A stretch of 64,000 nucleotides of DNA, taken from the NCBI GenBank assembly GCA_030035585.1, contig CM057477.1, positions 62,663,447-62,727,446 of the forward strand, written 5' to 3'. A program made the position numbers and the translations under genes. This DNA comes from Dugong dugon (lineage: Eukaryota; Chordata; Mammalia; Sirenia; Dugongidae). The notes under the pieces are model-generated. The model saw only the letters and a program-made list of their open reading frames with translations, searched no databases and was not told the DNA's origin. Below, one piece after another: positions 1 to 9,925 of the stretch. How positions within the stretch are numbered: position 1 is the first letter of the stretch; every line of letters begins with the position of its first letter.

Positions 1-738
1 TACCACAAATTGATGACATTAAATGGGCTCTTACTGTGTACCTGCATGAGCTCACTTAGTCCTAACAATTTCATGGAGTAGGCGCTATTACGATCACTAG
101 TTTACAGATAAGAAAATGGGGGCTTAGAGATAATTCCCCCATGATCATCTACTTGATAAGAGGTGGAGCTAAGAGCAGCTATCTGTATACTCCAAATCCC
201 AAGTTCTTAGAGCTACACAACAGCCAATGCTTACGTGAGCATGAAGAGTCAAGGGAGAAAGGCCCAGGGAGAATCTTGGATAATGAATTATTGCCACTGC
301 CTCTACGTGGCATAGATTCTTAAAAGTGAGATGTCTCCTATCCGGAGGTAGAAACTTCTCTGCCAAGGGCTTTTGGCTGGAGGCATTTTCTACTCTACTT
401 GCTCATCAGGAAGAGTGCCTCTGAAGTGTGCTCAGTCTATAAACAGAGAGAAACCTACACTTAGGAAAATTGGGATCAATGTTTGTTATGGTCTTGCAGG
501 CCTACTGACTAACAGGATGTGGGCACACACAGCATGACACATCTCCCACACACTCCGCTGGCCACACCCAGGCCTGCTCATGGCCCCTCTGATGCTTTGG
601 ACACTCAGGTGAGGACAGAAGGCAGATGGGGTGATGCAACTCCCCGGAGGCTGAGACCTGTGGTTGTGTGGGCACCATCCACATTCCAACGAGCCTTAAT
701 ACATGTTGGAAATAAAATATTACCAGTAAATTAGAACA
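1..738. other. Upstream single-copy sequence with a faint MIR trace
   Basis: I see no gene here. Positions 60-135 keep a weak MIR-like block, the run that reads as a lower-case 'threshold cell count, then lttacagataag' type SINE core near 105-115. The remainder has no repeat I recognise. The open frames are all under 75 codons and overlap one another on both strands, with no codon or splice support. Confidence 0.4.
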
Positions 739-1745
739 ACAGAGTTACCATTTGCCAGGTATCAGATTGGCAAAATTTGAAAAATGTGACAATACCAAGT
801 ATTGTCAAAGACACGGGGGAAATAGGAGTTCTCATACATTGCTGGTAGGAGTGTAAATCCATTCACCCATTGGAAAGCATTTGGTATTATTGAAAACACC
901 TCTAGGCGTGAACTCCCGGGAGGAAACGCATAAGGAGAGGTGTACACAAAGGTTTACCTTAGCCAAAAATAGGGAATGAATCCTTTTTGTGGTATATTCA
1001 CACTATGGAACACTGTATATAAGTTGACGTGAATGAACTGGATTCATATAAATCAATATGGTTGTATCTAAGGAACGTGATGTTAAGTGAAAAAAGAAAG
1101 TTGTAGGATGATAAATATAGTACGTCACTATGTCTCTGGGAATGTTTTAAAAATACACTATTATGGTATGTTGTGTAGAGAAAGTGTTGATTCTAATTTC
1201 TAAATATCTCTTGGGTCCCACCTCTTCTTCCCAGCCCCACAGCTAGTGCTTTAGTTCAGGTAAACTATTGTCTGATCATTAAAACCACTTGCCGTCGAGC
1301 TGACTCCTACTCATGGCAAGCCCATGTGTGTCAGGTTACAACTGTGTTCCACAGGGTTTCCAATGACTGATTTTTTGGAAGTAGATCACCAGGCCTTTCT
1401 TCCAAGATGCCTCTGGGTGGACTCAAACCTTCAACCTTTGGGTTAGCAGCTGAGTGTTAACTGTTTGCACCACCCAGGGACTTCTTTTTCTTTTCCTGCC
1501 TCGTCTTCCTTTTTCTCTTCCAATACATGAACTAGAAGATGCACACTACATTCATGCTGGTGGTGATTTCTAGGGAAGGAGGGGAGAGAGTGACACTGGG
1601 AAGGGGAACAAAAGGGACTTCAACTTTCTCTGAAGCAAAGATGATGAAATGCGCACATCTGTTCCTTCTGGGTAGTGGGCGTAGGATGTTTGTTATATTC
1701 TCAGTTGTTTTTGGTGCATACACATTTTTTGTTTGAAATAGAAAG
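739..1745 (+). repeat. Old LINE-1 3' end, split by a SINE
   Basis: The text between 739 and 1250 follows the familiar decayed end of mammalian L1 ORF2 and 3' UTR, including a 'cattgctggtaggagtgtaaa' like segment near 838. Sequence after the SINE at 1281-1483 (1500-1745) looks like its continuation. It is too diverged to hold an open frame. The subfamily was not assigned. Confidence 0.55.
1281..1483 (-). mobile_element. AfroSINE, tRNA-Asn-like head
   Basis: The reverse strand reads a tRNA-like head beginning GTCCCTGGGTGGTGCAAAC, a body with the CCTGGTGATCTACTTCC block, and a tail with the GAGTAGGAGTCAG type end. It interrupts an old L1 3' end, so it is younger than that element. Confidence 0.8.
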
Positions 1746-1816
1746 GGCAATGGTCTCATAAGAAGCAGTGCACAGAAAAAGCAGTCTATCCTCCACCACG
1801 TGGCTGCACCATCTTA

Positions 1817-2022
1817 AAAAAAAAGTCACCGTCAGTTCCTACCTATGGCAATCCCATGTGTGTCAAAGTAGAACTGTGCTCCATAGGGTTTTCAGTGGCT
1901 GATTTTTCAGAAGCAGAGTGCCAAGCCTTTCTTCCCAGGCACACCTGGGTGGGTTTAAATCTCCAGTTTTTCAGTTAGTAGCCAAGTGCTTAAGCGTTTG
2001 CACCACCTAGGGACTCCCTTGA
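1817..2022 (-). mobile_element. AfroSINE with 9-bp target duplication
   Basis: This is a full-length reverse-strand SINE with its A-rich tail at the left and the tRNA-like head at the right. The flanks repeat ACCATCTTA at 1808-1816 and 2023-2031. That supports insertion by target-primed reverse transcription. Confidence 0.85.
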
Positions 2023-2294
2023 ACCATCTTAGCGCATCACAGCTTCTCTGGCAGCACTGGCGGCCCCTCTCCAATGAAGCAGAGTACATACCTGTCTTTA
2101 GCCAGGGACCTGAGCAAGCTGGTCTCTTGGGTCTAGTCCAGATCTGAGGTCAGTTATCCTGAGAAAGTCAGATATAACTCATTATTTAAAAAGTAGGAAC
2201 ATCTAGCTAAGACAAAAGCCAGTCGTAGGTTTCTAGCGGTAAAATATAGTCAGAGAAAGGGTTAAACTTCCTGGCAGGTCAATGTACAATAAAA

Positions 2295-2515
2295 CCCAAC
2301 ATGGTGTAATAGGCTTTGGAATCAGACAGAGCTGAATTTAAATTTCAGCAACATCATTTGCTAGTTTTGAATCCCTTGGCAGAGTAACATATCTGCGTCT
2401 CAATTTCCTTATCCATCAAATGTGGAAAGATGTATCTTCCTCGCGGGTGTGTTGTGAAGTCTAAATAAATGAAAAGGGCTTGTAAAGTTCTTGGGGCATA
2501 AAAAACACTCTAAAC
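2295..2515 (+). repeat. MIR SINE relic
   Basis: The order of motifs is that of an ancient MIR: a 'ttggaatcagacagagctga' like head, a 'tcaatttccttatccatcaa' core, then 'taaataaatgaaaagggctt' near the end. It is heavily diverged, as expected of a mammal-wide element. Confidence 0.7.
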
Positions 2516-2646
2516 GCTACCATATTTCATCAACTGTAAGTCACACTTATCCCCATTTTAAAATCTCTGAAATCAAGACCTGTTTTATGATCGATAATAT
2601 CTCAAAATTACAATTTTTAAAAATTTCTTACAGTGCATAACATAAA

Positions 2647-2812
2647 CAAAAAAAAACTCAAACTCATTGCTGCCGAGTTGATTCTGACTCCTATTGACCC
2701 CATAGGACAGAGTAGAACTGCACCATAGGGTTTCCAAGGAGCAGCGGGTGGATTTGAACTGCCAACCTTTTGGTTAGCAGGCAAACACTCAACCACTGTG
2801 CCACCAGGGCTC
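2647..2812 (-). mobile_element. AfroSINE, short form, with target duplication
   Basis: This is a short-type SINE: tRNA head, then directly the GGAAACCCTATGG-like body, lacking the middle block. CATAACATAAA occurs at both edges (about 2636-2646 and 2813-2823), consistent with a target-site duplication. The low divergence suggests a younger copy. Confidence 0.85.
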
Positions 2813-2902
2813 CATAACATAAATATACGTCTTAAAATCAGCAGAGTCTTAGATTCGATTAACTATAGTAGTTCCTGAAATTTCTGTTTCAAACAATTGT
2901 TG

Positions 2903-3195
2903 CCGTTGTTGTTGTTAGCCACCATCAGGATGGTCCCAACTCACGGAGACCCCATGCTCAACGAGGCAAAACGCGGCCTGGTCTTTTGCCATCCCCCTGA
3001 TTGGTTGCAGATCGGACTGTTGTGATCCATAAAGTTCTCATTGGCTGATTTCCTAAAGTAGATAGTCAGGCCTTTCTTCCCAGTCCATATTAGTCTGGAA
3101 GCTCCACTGAAGTCTGTTTAGCATCATAGCAACATGCAAGCCTCCACTGACAGAGAGGTGGTGTCTATGCATGAAGTGCATTGGCCGGGAAATAC
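2903..3195 (-). mobile_element. SINE of the tRNA-Gly-headed type, truncated head
   Basis: The left end holds the GTTGTTGTTAG tail shared with the RTE element. The body includes 'gttgcagatcggactgttgtg', and the right end reaches 'gtgcattggccgggaa'. That last block is the reverse complement of the T-arm and acceptor end of tRNA-Gly(GCC). The head then decays. Confidence 0.7.
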
Positions 3196-4399
3196 ATACA
3201 GCTACACGGAAATCGAGATAAGTTAGTAATGTTACTAGGCTATTAATATATATATTGCCAACCCTAAGAAAAGTGCCCATAAGAACTTCCCTCGTTGTAA
3301 TCAGTCATCCTAGCCCCCTTAGAGAAAAAAATGGGGTACCCTCCACATTGTAAGTTTTGCCTAAAATCTATCAGCGTACTTTCAACATGTTTTATGGTTC
3401 GCCTGCAGGGCTGCTGGGAGGAGAGATAGCCATCTCTGAGAAAAGTATTAAGTGCACAGTAACAGCTGTAAACAGACCCTAAGTGCACAGTAACTGCTGT
3501 AAACAGGCCCCAAGCTGATCTTCAGGTCTAGTTTCTTAATAAGCAACAGAAGTATTTGCTAAGCATTTCTGGGAAATGAAGGTAAATTTGGACAACTTTT
3601 GAGACATAAATAAACGTAATGGGTCAAATAACGGGGAGATCTCAGGAAAATGTATGTAATGTCAATAGCAATACATACCATGCTTTATATTTTTCAAATA
3701 TTTTTCGTCTATTTAATGTGATCATCACACTTTACGAGTTAAGAGAAGGAATATCGTTTTTGTTTTACAAAGCAGACAAATGAGATTAAGATCACACAGC
3801 TAGTAGAAACAGGAGTAGATCCTAGATGTTCTTATCTCAGTCTAATGTTCTTTTTCTGTCTATACTCAGAGCAACGCAGAAGAAAACAGATTTTATTCTG
3901 TGGTCCATTATGATGGGCTTGCATGCCAAATATTTTGCTAGGTTTCTTGCTCTTCTGATTACCCTTTCAACCTGTGTCAGAAACGACAGCAGCTGAACTA
4001 ATCTTCTTCTTTCCTTCCCATTTATGCACCCATAAAATCACTTCTTTAAAACATTTGACAATCTGTTATGATAGCAAAAGCCAAACCATTCACTTTCGTC
4101 ATATCCCAGCCTGGCAACTCGCCTGTGTCTTCTGGCAAATTCTGATGAAATTACTGCTCAACTTATGGTGTACTTCCTTACAGCCCTGAGTGAATTCCCT
4201 TACCCCATTAATCTGGAGTTTCATCCATCCAAGATGTCAACTTGATATCTTATTTTCCACTCTGCCTAACTCACTAGTAACAATCCGTGAAACAACACAT
4301 CAAAATGGAAATCGTTCCTGGAGAGTGCGGTCGTAAACGTGTGTCAAGTTTATCATGTGGTTGAAAGTCTTTTTTTTTTTTAATTCAGTTCAGACAAAA
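3196..4399. other. Non-coding stretch with one MIR relic
   Basis: Positions about 3690-3850 carry an ancient MIR ('gatcacacagctagtagaaac' and neighbours, + strand). Two head-to-tail partial copies of 'aagtgcacagtaac' at 3451-3510 form a small local duplication. I recognise nothing else. Confidence 0.45.
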
Positions 4400-5140
4400 T
4401 TAGGATATATTTAATCAAGAATGCATCTATACACAGAAAGAAACAATCTTTGATGGTTATGAGGGAAGAGAGGGGAGGGTCGGGGAGGGAAAAACACTAA
4501 CTAGATAGTGGATAAGAGGTAACTTTGGTAAAAGGTAAGACAGCGCACAATACTGGGGAAGTCAGCACAACTTGACCAGGGCAAAGTCACAGAAGCTTCA
4601 CAGACACATTCAACCGCCCTGGGGGACCAAGCCACTGGGCTGACGGCTGGGGACCATGGTCTCAGGAGACATCTAGCTCAATTGGCATATCATAGTTTAT
4701 AAAGAAAATGTTCTATATCCGACTGTGGTGAGTAGCATCTGGACTCTTAAAAGCCTGTGAATGGCCATCTAAGATACATCGACTAGTCCCATCCTGGCTG
4801 GAGCAAAGGAGAATGAAGAAAACCAAAGACACAAGGGAAAGATTAGTCCAAAGGACCAATAGACCACAACTACTACAACATCCACCAGACTGAGCCTAGA
4901 ACAACTAGATGGTGCCCAGCTACTACCACCAACTACTCTGACAGGGATCACAATAGAGGATTCTGGACAGAGCAGGAGAAAAATGTAGAACACACACACA
5001 TACACACACACACAAAAGAGCAGGTTTGCTGGTCTGACAGAAACTGGAGGAACCCCAAGAATATGGCCTCCAGACACTCTTTTAACTCAATACTGAAATT
5101 TCTCCTTAGGTTCACTCTTCAGCCAAAGATTAGAAAGGTC
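4400..5140 (+). mobile_element. LINE-1-like 3' end, truncated
   Basis: This shares a block order with the copies at 14796-15623, 57835-58393 and 61740-62533: 'ctgagggaccaa', 'accatggtctcagg', 'ccatctaagatac', 'gaatgaagaaaaccaaagac', 'cagggatcacaatagagg'. The copy stops before the usual poly(A) end. I classify the family as LINE-1-like from the poly(A) tail and TSDs of its sister copies. The family name is not assigned. Confidence 0.6.
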
Positions 5141-5164
5141 TATAGGGAAACCCCAGAAGAAACA

Positions 5165-5385
5165 GTTGATTAGTAATAAATATTACTTTTTATTGAAAAT
5201 TTACTATGAGACAAATGTTATACACAACTCAAAGAGATTAAGTATTATTAAGCTGGTTTAAAAAGTGCTGAAGTTGAGGTTTAGAAAAGCTAAATAACTT
5301 GACTTAGTTGACTCAGATAATAAGTGGCAAGTCAAGATTTGAACTCAAAGTCTTTGCCCTTAGTCACTCTGCTGCTGTAAGAGTT
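5165..5385 (+). repeat. MIR SINE relic
   Basis: It contains a decayed MIR core ('taaataacttgacttagttg', then 'aagtcaagatttgaactcaa') in the + orientation. It is ancient and diverged. Confidence 0.6.
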
Positions 5386-5582
5386 TAATTTGACCTAGAG
5401 TCTTGTCCTTAAATAGGGGTTTCAAGATTTTGAAATCTGGAATTTCTACTGAATGTTGAGTAACTCTTGACATAATCCTGTTAATATTAGCATGTTCTGG
5501 CTTTCATATATTAGTCAACTAATGTCATTTTCCATTATTCCACTTGGTTCTAGGGATAAAATGGTAATAATAACAGATATAA

Positions 5583-5795
5583 GGAGCCCTGGCAGCACGA
5601 TGGTTAAACGCTTGGCTGCTAACCAAAAGGTCAGTGGTTCAAACCCACCAAAGACTCCATGGGAGAAAAGACCTGGAGATATACTCCCTTTAGTGAAGAT
5701 TACAGCTTAGGAAAGCATATGGGGCAGTTCTACTCTGTCCTATAGGGACTCTATGAGTCTGAATTGACTCAAAAATACATAATAACAGCAATAAT
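5583..5795 (+). mobile_element. AfroSINE, long form
   Basis: The head starts GGAGCCCTGGCAGCACGATGG and has an intact B-box-like GGTTCAAACCC. The body has the GGGGCAGTTCTACTCTGTCC block, and it ends in an ATAATAACAGCAATAAT tail. Confidence 0.85.
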
Positions 5796-6589
5796 AGAAA
5801 TAGTTTCTGCCTTCATAGAGCTCACAGTCCGGAGAAGACATCAACACTAATTAAATAGTTACACAAAAAGTACACTTTAACATCCTATACAACACTTAAC
5901 ACTATGAAGGAGATTACTCCCTTCGTAGTATTAAGTGTATCTGCATAGTTATGTACAGGGAGACTTGGCCAAGTGTTGAGGGTTAAGACAAAGTTTTCAG
6001 AGTAGGATATGTTAAGGTTCATGATCTATGAAGCACAACACTTGCTTCTAAAGCTGAGGAAATGACAATAACAACAAAAATTAGGGTCTCCAACTGGGTC
6101 TGGTGGTCAGTGTTTTTGAGTTGAATCTATGACTTGGTCCCATAGCAATTTTCTTATAGTGAAGAACATTGCCTCCTGCTCTTTCAGCTGGACTTAAGGG
6201 TGTTTGAAATAGCACATCTGTAGATTAACTGGACGTGGAGGATAGCAGGCAAGAATGGAGTCAATGGTGAAGATGAGAATATAAACATGGGTAACTAAGA
6301 ACTGAGGACTGTCATCACCATCAATGATAGAATTGAGCAGCAGTAAAGGTTTGGGGGAAACTCAGATTACAATAATATATTCCACTTTAGACTTAGAGAT
6401 TTAGGTGCTGGTAAAATATCCAAGAGGAAACACATTGCAGACTGAAAAAAACAAAAAACAAAAAAACCCAAGAATGAAAGATAAAACTGGGTATAAGATT
6501 TGAGACTTATCTGCATTCAATAATAATAACTTTTATGATTACATAATAATCACCATCATATCACATTTGATAGGACTCTTCCTATACAT
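5796..6589. other. Ancient repeat trace and a hairpin; otherwise nothing recognised
   Basis: The start (5800-6020) resembles an old mammal-wide repeat also seen near 36045, 46555 and 60840 ('ctgccttcatagagctcacag'). A near-perfect inverted repeat lies at 5892-5938. The rest is AT-rich sequence without a feature I can name. Confidence 0.4.
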
Positions 6590-6785
6590 CAATAAACATA
6601 TTAATCCATTACAGTCTTACAACAAGCCTGTGAGGTGGGTATTATTATTATTATTATTCCCATTTTACAGATCAGGAATCTGAGACACAGAGAGATTAAA
6701 CAGCATGGCCAAGTTAATAAAGTTTGAGCCAGGATTCAAACTCGGGCAATCTGGCACCAATGTCCCCACCCCTAACACTCAAGTC
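6590..6785 (+). repeat. MIR SINE
   Basis: This is a good MIR match: 'cattttacagatcaggaatc', 'gagacacagagagattaaac', then 'gagccaggattcaaactcgg'. A short (TTA)n run lies at about 6643-6657 within it. Confidence 0.75.
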
Positions 6786-7355
6786 TAATGCCTCTCTATA
6801 TATCATTACAGATTATAATGCACTTGGACATCTGTGATGGTTAAGGTTGTGTGTTAATTTGGCTGGGTCATGATTCTCAGTGGTTTGACAGTTATGTTAT
6901 AATGTCATCTGGCAGTTACGTAAAGATGTAGTTATCCTCCATTTTGTGATATAAAGTAATTAGCCCCATGATGTGATCAGCCAATCAGTTGTAAGGGGAG
7001 TTTCCTCAGGGGTGTGGCCTGCATCCCATATATATGGATGTTCTGGCAAAGTTCACTGGGTTTTGTTCACTCTGGATCCCGCATCTGGCTCATCATCATC
7101 TGACCTCCAGTTCTTGGGGACTTGAGCCAGCAGCCTGCAGTATTGCCTGCTGATATTGGGATCTGTTGGTCTCCACAGCCTGTGAGCCAGCAGCCTGCCA
7201 TCTTACCTGCAGATCTTGGATTCATCAGCCTCTGCAGCTTCGTGAGTCAGGAGAAGCCTTCAGCCTGACGCCTGACCCACGGGCTTGGGACTTTCCAGCC
7301 TCTACAACTTTGTGAGCCATTTCCTGAGATAAATCTCTCTCCGTCTTTTTAGCTA

Positions 7356-7430
7356 TCCATCCATCTATCTATCTGTCTGTATGTATCTATATCTATCTAT
7401 CTGTCTATTTATTTATCTATCTATCTATAT
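7356..7430 (+). repeat. (CTAT)n microsatellite
   Basis: This is an imperfect tetranucleotide tract of CTAT/CTGT units inside the LTR's 3' half, probably grown from an A/T-rich stretch next to the SINE insertion. Confidence 0.85.
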
Positions 7431-7432
7431 AT

Positions 7433-7787
7433 GTAAACCAAAAACAAACTGTTGCCATCGAGTCATAAGACAGAGTAGAACTGCCCAATAGGGTTTCCAA
7501 GGAACAGCTGGTAGATTCATACTACCACTTTCCAGTTAGCAGCTGAGCTCTAAACCACTGTGCCACCAGGGCTCATATATATATATATGGGGTCTCTAGG
7601 GTTTCCAAGGAACAGCTGGTAGATTCATACTACCACTTTCCAGTTAGCAGCTGAGCTCTAAACCACTGTGCCACCAGGGCTCATATATATATATATGGGG
7701 TCTCTAGGGTTTCCAAGGAACAGCTGGTAGATTCATACTACCACTTTCCAGTTAGCAGCTGAGCTCTAAACCACTGTGCCACCAGGG

Positions 7788-7846
<59 letters not shown>

Positions 7847-7900
7847 GGTCTCTATGAGTCGTAATCGACTTGATGGCAATGGGTTTGGTTTTTTTGGTTT
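7433..7900. repeat. Rearranged SINE cluster: 108-bp tandem triplication plus (AT)27
   Basis: The left part is an AfroSINE on the reverse strand. From 7491 a 108-bp unit is repeated: copies start at 7491, 7599 and 7707. Each unit holds the SINE head half, an AT run and GGGGTCTCTA. Copies 1 and 2 have (AT)7; in copy 3 the AT run is 54 bp (7791-7844). After it the sequence continues as the 3' end of a SINE in the + orientation (about 7845-7900). Two oppositely oriented SINE pieces therefore face each other across the AT tract. Confidence 0.85.
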
Positions 7901-7962
7901 TTAATATATGTACACACTTCACTGGTTTTGTTTCTCTAGAGAACCCAGCCTAAGACAATATC

Positions 7963-8399
7963 CTATACCACATTTCATCCTCACAGCAGCCCTAAGGAAG
8001 AGGTATTGTTATGCTAATTTTTTGCTGATGAGTGTTAGTTAACACAAAGTCCTGCTCAGATCACAGAGTTCTCGAGCCCAAACCCATGTTTTCCAGTTTC
8101 AAGTTCGGTATTCTTTCCACTCTGCCACACGTGCCTTGAAAGCTCATGAGTTCCTGCTTTGAGTAGCACTGAGGGAAAGAGGGAATTCCCACAGGCACTG
8201 AGGAGAAGAGGGGGAGGTGAAAGTGAAAAGGGGGAGCTAAAGGTAAAAGATGAAAAATCAGAAGGAAAAAAAAAGAAAACAAACCCAGATATTTCCCCTT
8301 CTAGTAACGATCTCACCAAGTCATGACTGAGCTCCTGTGGACAAAGGGCTATGTTTGATAAACATTTGCCAAAGTGTAGATGCTACTGTAAGTACCATG
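7963..8399. other. Single-copy or MIR-like sequence
   Basis: A MIR-like piece may cover 7965-8110 ('cctcacagcagccctaaggaag'). The rest is purine-rich, including a GGGGGAGGTGAAAGTG region near 8208. The reverse-strand open frames there only reflect the purine run. Confidence 0.35.
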
Positions 8400-8772
8400 T
8401 TGTTATCCCTAGTTCTGTTGACTCATGGCAACCTTATGTACAACAGAGCAAAACGTTGTCTGGTCCCACACCATCTTCATGGTCATTGGTATGTTCAAGT
8501 CCATTGTGGTGGTCACTATGTATTTTGAGTGCCTTTCAACGTAGGGGGCTCAACTTCCAGCACTGTATCTGTCAATATCCATAGAGTATTCATTGACTAA
8601 TTTTCAGAAGTAGATCACCAGGTCTTTCTTCCAGGTCTGTCTTACTCTGGAAGAGGCACTGAAACCTGTCCACCATGAGTGACCCTGCTGGTATTTGAAA
8701 TACCAGTGCCATAGCTTCCAGCATTACAGCAACATGCAAGCCCCCACAGTATGACAAACTGACAGATAGGTG
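8400..8772 (-). mobile_element. Non-autonomous RTE derivative
   Basis: The left end has the RTE/SINE 3' tail type sequence ('gttgactcatggcaacctta'). The right end has a block ('tatttgaaataccagtgcca', 'acagtatgacaaactgacag') that I know from the 5' end of the afrotherian RTE. The coding middle is missing, so this is an internally deleted copy or a SINE built from both RTE ends. Sister copies are at 50576-50844, 13744-14102 and 37031-37380. Confidence 0.65.
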
Positions 8773-9376
8773 CTAGAAATACCATGTAGAAGCCCTGATT
8801 CTAGTCCTTGGTGGATTTATAATCTTGTTGAGAGGTAAGTCTAACCTTGAACAGATAAAGAACTTTCCAGGGCAATGTGCGGTCTCTGTCAGATAAGTGA
8901 CTCAGAGAAGTGAGAGATGATTTTGGAGGAGACAAAAGTTATAGGCTGTGTTTTCAGGAAAGGCTTCGTGAAGGAAAATGGCCCTGAGCATTCTTCTAAG
9001 AGAATCGATTGGCGCTCTTGCTCGTCTATTTTTAAATATGTTTGCACATTTATCCTGACCCTGTTTGTACCAAGATAGGAAGAAACAAATTCAAATCCCT
9101 TTCTCCCTCCTACGTCTCACTCCCCATAAAATGAAAGATAATGACAAATTCTCTAACCACAATTGAGACAGTTACTTGAGTCGCCGGTTCCCGTTTTAGA
9201 AGCTTTCCTTCTTATACCACAAGGAGACATTTTATTTACACTCCCACACTAGAAGGGTTGAAAGTACTATGAATGAGCTCAAAGGCTCACACTCCAACTG
9301 TTAAACTAAGTTAAACGTCCTCAAGACAACACGTCCCTTTTAGAATCAGCAAACTCTGCCTCTAGTTAAATAAACA
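8773..9376. other. Non-coding sequence without a clear feature
   Basis: A diverged ancient repeat may cover 8810-9000, the same type as near 36045 ('ttttcaggaaaggcttcgtg'). I see nothing else to annotate. Confidence 0.35.
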
Positions 9377-9534
9377 CTATTGTTGTTGTTAGGTGCAGTC
9401 AGTTCCGACTCATAGTGACCCTGCAGGACAGAGTAGAGCTGCCCCATAGGGTTTCCAAGGAGAACCCGGTGGATTCAAACTGCTGACCTTTTGGTGGGCG
9501 GCTGAGCTCTTAACCACTGTGCTACCAGGGCTCC
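9377..9534 (-). mobile_element. AfroSINE, short form, with exact 10-bp TSD
   Basis: The tail (TTGTTGTTGTTAGGTGC) is at the left and the head (GGAGCCCTGGTAGCACAGTGG on the reverse strand) at the right. TAAATAAACA is repeated at 9367-9376 and 9535-9544. Confidence 0.9.
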
Positions 9535-9584
9535 TAAATAAACATTAGCTCATCTAATTCCTGTTACCAAAGAAGAAACTGGGT

Positions 9585-9925
9585 GGGGGTGGAGTAAGTG
9601 GTAGTTTAGTAGTGGGATTCTCATCTACCATGCGGGAGGCTCAGGTTCAATTCCTGGCCAATGCACCTCACACACAGCCACCATCCATCTGCCAGTGTAG
9701 GCTTGTGTATTGCTATGATGATGAGTAGGTTTCAGTGGAGCTTCCAGAGTAAGATGCACTGGGAAGAAAGGCCTGATGAGCTACTTCTGAAAATCAGCCA
9801 CTGAAAACCCTGTGGGTCACAATAGCCCAGTCCCCAACTGATCATGAAGATGGCACAGGACTGGTCCAGGCAGAGTTTCATCCTATTGTGTGTGGGGTCA
9901 GCAGCTAACAACAACAATAACAACA
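9585..9925 (+). mobile_element. tRNA-Gly-headed SINE with RTE-like body
   Basis: The head around 9598-9665 reads GTGGTAGTTTAGTAGTGGGATTCTC and GGTTCAATTCCTGGCCAATGCA in pieces. This is clearly like tRNA-Gly(GCC). The body has the RTE 5' block ('gtaggcttgtgtattgctat') and the RTE 3' end ('ggatggcacaggactgg' type), finishing in (ACA)n. The same tRNA-Gly head is seen at 41100-41172 and 48270-48352. Confidence 0.7.

Larger units (their letters stand above)
6833..7957 (+). mobile_element. ERV-type solo LTR with internal repeat expansion
   Basis: It begins TGTGATGGTTAAG and ends CCTAAGACA. It is flanked by ACATC (6828-6832) and ATATC (7958-7962), a 5-bp duplication with one mismatch, as expected for ERVL/MaLR-class elements. 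It holds a TATATATGG block near 7030, an AGATAAATCTCT poly(A)-signal-like region near 7330, a (TATC)n tract and an inserted SINE complex. No retroviral coding sequence is present. The family was not assigned. Confidence 0.65.

Noticed and set aside
7356..7860. Short direct repeats suggestive of a CRISPR array
   Set aside because: The unit is a triplicated SINE piece and microsatellite in mammalian DNA. There are no unique spacers.
9598..9668. Possible tRNA-Gly gene
   Set aside because: The cloverleaf has mismatches and the sequence runs directly into an RTE-like body. It is the head of a SINE.
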